NCBI RefSeq assembly: GCF_000143415.4
Contig: NW_003314268.1
Span: 2,989,502 to 3,053,501, forward strand
Origin: Selaginella moellendorffii
Taxonomy: Eukaryota > Streptophyta > Lycopodiopsida > Selaginellales > Selaginellaceae
Direction of reading: 5' to 3'
DNA length: 64,000 bases
Part shown: positions 62,870 to 64,000 of the stretch, one piece after another
Layout of the letters: the number at the start of each line of letters is the position of its first letter
How positions within the stretch are numbered: the first letter of the stretch is position 1
Made by a program: the position numbers and the translations under genes
Notes under the pieces: model-generated
Database searches by the model: none
Told to the model about the DNA's origin: nothing
Seen by the model: only the letters and a program-made list of their open reading frames with translations

Positions 62870-64000
62870 CGGGATTGAAGTTTCCGCGGTTTCTGGGTTG
62901 TTTCCAGAAGACTTAGCACTCTATAAAATCCTCTTTTTGATGAGGAGTTGTGGTAAGTCAGAATTTCATGTTTTAAAGCTATCCTCTTATTCTTCTCTTC
63001 GCTCTTGAACTTCGACATTGTCAGGCTATTTCCAGTATGGGCACTCGTGTCGCAGATGATAGATGCTATCTCGTAGCACACTATACGAGCGTGTGGTCGT
63101 ACCTGTGGCCTCACATCTCGCATTCTTTGGACGTCGGGAGTGTGAACTTGGATTGGAGAGCGAGATTTTCTCTGTTTATGCTCTGGAGCGTGAGGTCTAT
63201 CTCTCAACCGCTGAAGCACTTTGGAAGATGGGTGGAGAAGGCAATTAACATTTGTGCATCCAATGGAGGAATTCTCAGGACCTTGTATACTCTTTCGATG
63301 GATCCACAAGGTAACTAGAATTGATTTCACAGTGTTGACTTTTAATTGTGTGCTGTTCTTCCAGCGCTTGTTGATCCTTCCGAGGATTCGGAGAGCTACC
63401 TAACTTTCAACGGCCACATGGAACCAAGAATCAGGCTCCTCCAAGCCCCTTCGTCTCAGCGTCTGTGTCTTTCATGTCCAGACTCCAAAGCGGTAGCAGA
63501 TGTTTGTGCTATGGCGTCTAAGGTTGCGTATGAGAACCCGAAGTTCATCGAATTTGTCGTGAATCAAAATTGGAAGGTAAGTCCAAGCCTTGCACAACCT
63601 CTGACTCCATCAGCTTCTCCTTTGCAGATGCATCTACTAGGAACTTACAACTGTTGGAACGGTAAGAGGTCGCTATCCAGTTTCATCTGACGTTGCCCTC
63701 ACCCTTTCATGCGACAGAGTTTCAGAAAAATAACTCGACTCAAGCATTCATGTTCGCGGACCGGGAAACTGATGCCGGAGCCATCGTTCTTGCCTTCCGG
63801 GGAACGGAAGCCTTCAATGCATACGACTGGTGCACAGACTTGGATTTCTCCTGGTACGAGCTCCCGCAGCTCGGCCGTGTCCATCTCGGATTCCTCGAAG
63901 CACTGGGCTTGGGCGACAGGACCAGGATGCAAAGCTTCCAGAGGTTGAAGCAGAACATCTACGAGAACTCGAGGACTCCGTTGCCACAGACTCCAACATC
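62870..64000 (+). CDS. Class 3 triacylglycerol lipase, OBL1-like, 3' end outside window
   Basis: This resembles the oil-body lipase (OBL1) group, which hydrolyses triacylglycerol on lipid droplets. Supported exons: one ending at 63,310 (QPLKHFGRWVEKAINICASN; the family has QPLK-FGRWVE), then 63,365-63,576 (DVCAMASKVAYENPKFIEFV), 63,628-63,661 (MHLLGTYNCWN) and 63,718 to the window end. The last has TDAGAIVLAFRGTEAFNAYD, the lipase 3 oxyanion region, then WYELPQLGRVHLGFLEALGL. An upstream exon at ~62,880-62,953 (SAVSGLFPEDLALYKILFLM) probably carries the membrane-proximal N-terminus, but the start codon could not be fixed. The catalytic GxSxG lies beyond the window. Splice phases agree for the last four exons. 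Confidence 0.85.

Overview
The window is nuclear DNA of a land plant, most likely a lycophyte of the Selaginella moellendorffii type; this attribution is inference. The evidence is a complete LEAFY gene with the plant SAM and DNA-binding domains, nucleus-encoded plastid and mitochondrial proteins (TIC110, uL4c, uL1m, GRXS15), very short introns (mostly 50-75 bp), and an intronless PPR protein made of a long run of 31-residue S-type repeats, a style common in lycophytes. Coding DNA has balanced composition, whereas the gaps at 7.0-16.4, 36.4-36.9, 52.9-55.1 and 57.2-59.2 kb are very AT-rich.

Layout. 0-7 kb: the 3' part of a cohesin SCC3/STAG gene (+) converging on a GH3 acyl-acid amido synthetase (-). 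7-16.4 kb: an AT-rich island without genes, holding a ~141-155 bp tandem repeat, an initiator-tRNA primer-binding site, and decayed Ty3/gypsy reverse transcriptase and integrase on the minus strand. 16.4-20.5 kb: an ATL-type RING-H2 ligase, TRAPPC6/Trs33 and a plastid-type Mpv17/PMP22 protein, all (+). 22.3-32.6 kb: a GASSHO-like LRR receptor kinase (+), a PPR gene (-) head-to-head with plastid ribosomal L4 (+), an F-box/kelch gene (+), and a protein with an EDC1/PNRC-type decapping-activator motif (+). 33.6-51.7 kb is gene-dense: tRNA-Phe (-), GRXS15 (+) tail-to-tail with LEAFY (-), a frame-broken B-lectin gene (-), an adenylate kinase (+), tRNA-Ala (+), a CFL1-like WW protein (-), SmD2 (-), TIC110 (-) head-to-head with a TPR-SET protein (+), mitochondrial uL1 (+), and a NIP-type aquaporin (-).

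52-62.6 kb is a graveyard of gene fragments. It has a PPR relic and a second gypsy integrase relic, then two broken peptide deformylase copies in inverted orientation (55.1-56.3 and 61.36-62.55 kb). The ~5 kb between these copies contains a truncated KAS gene with a stop codon, a GRAS-domain scrap, a PPR E-motif scrap, and an unrecognised reading frame broken by two stops. This inverted, fragment-filled structure is the most unusual part of the window. The window ends inside an OBL1-like class 3 lipase gene (+).

The genes do not form one pathway; they are an ordinary eukaryotic set of independent units. Context matters mainly for shared promoters: PPR/uL4c are 88 bp apart and TIC110/SET are 109 bp apart. 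Closely spaced 3' ends also matter: GRXS15 and LEAFY stop codons are 63 bp apart. Exon coordinates were read by hand from GT/AG sites and protein-family conservation. Where the parts of a multi-exon gene sum to a whole number of codons this is stated.
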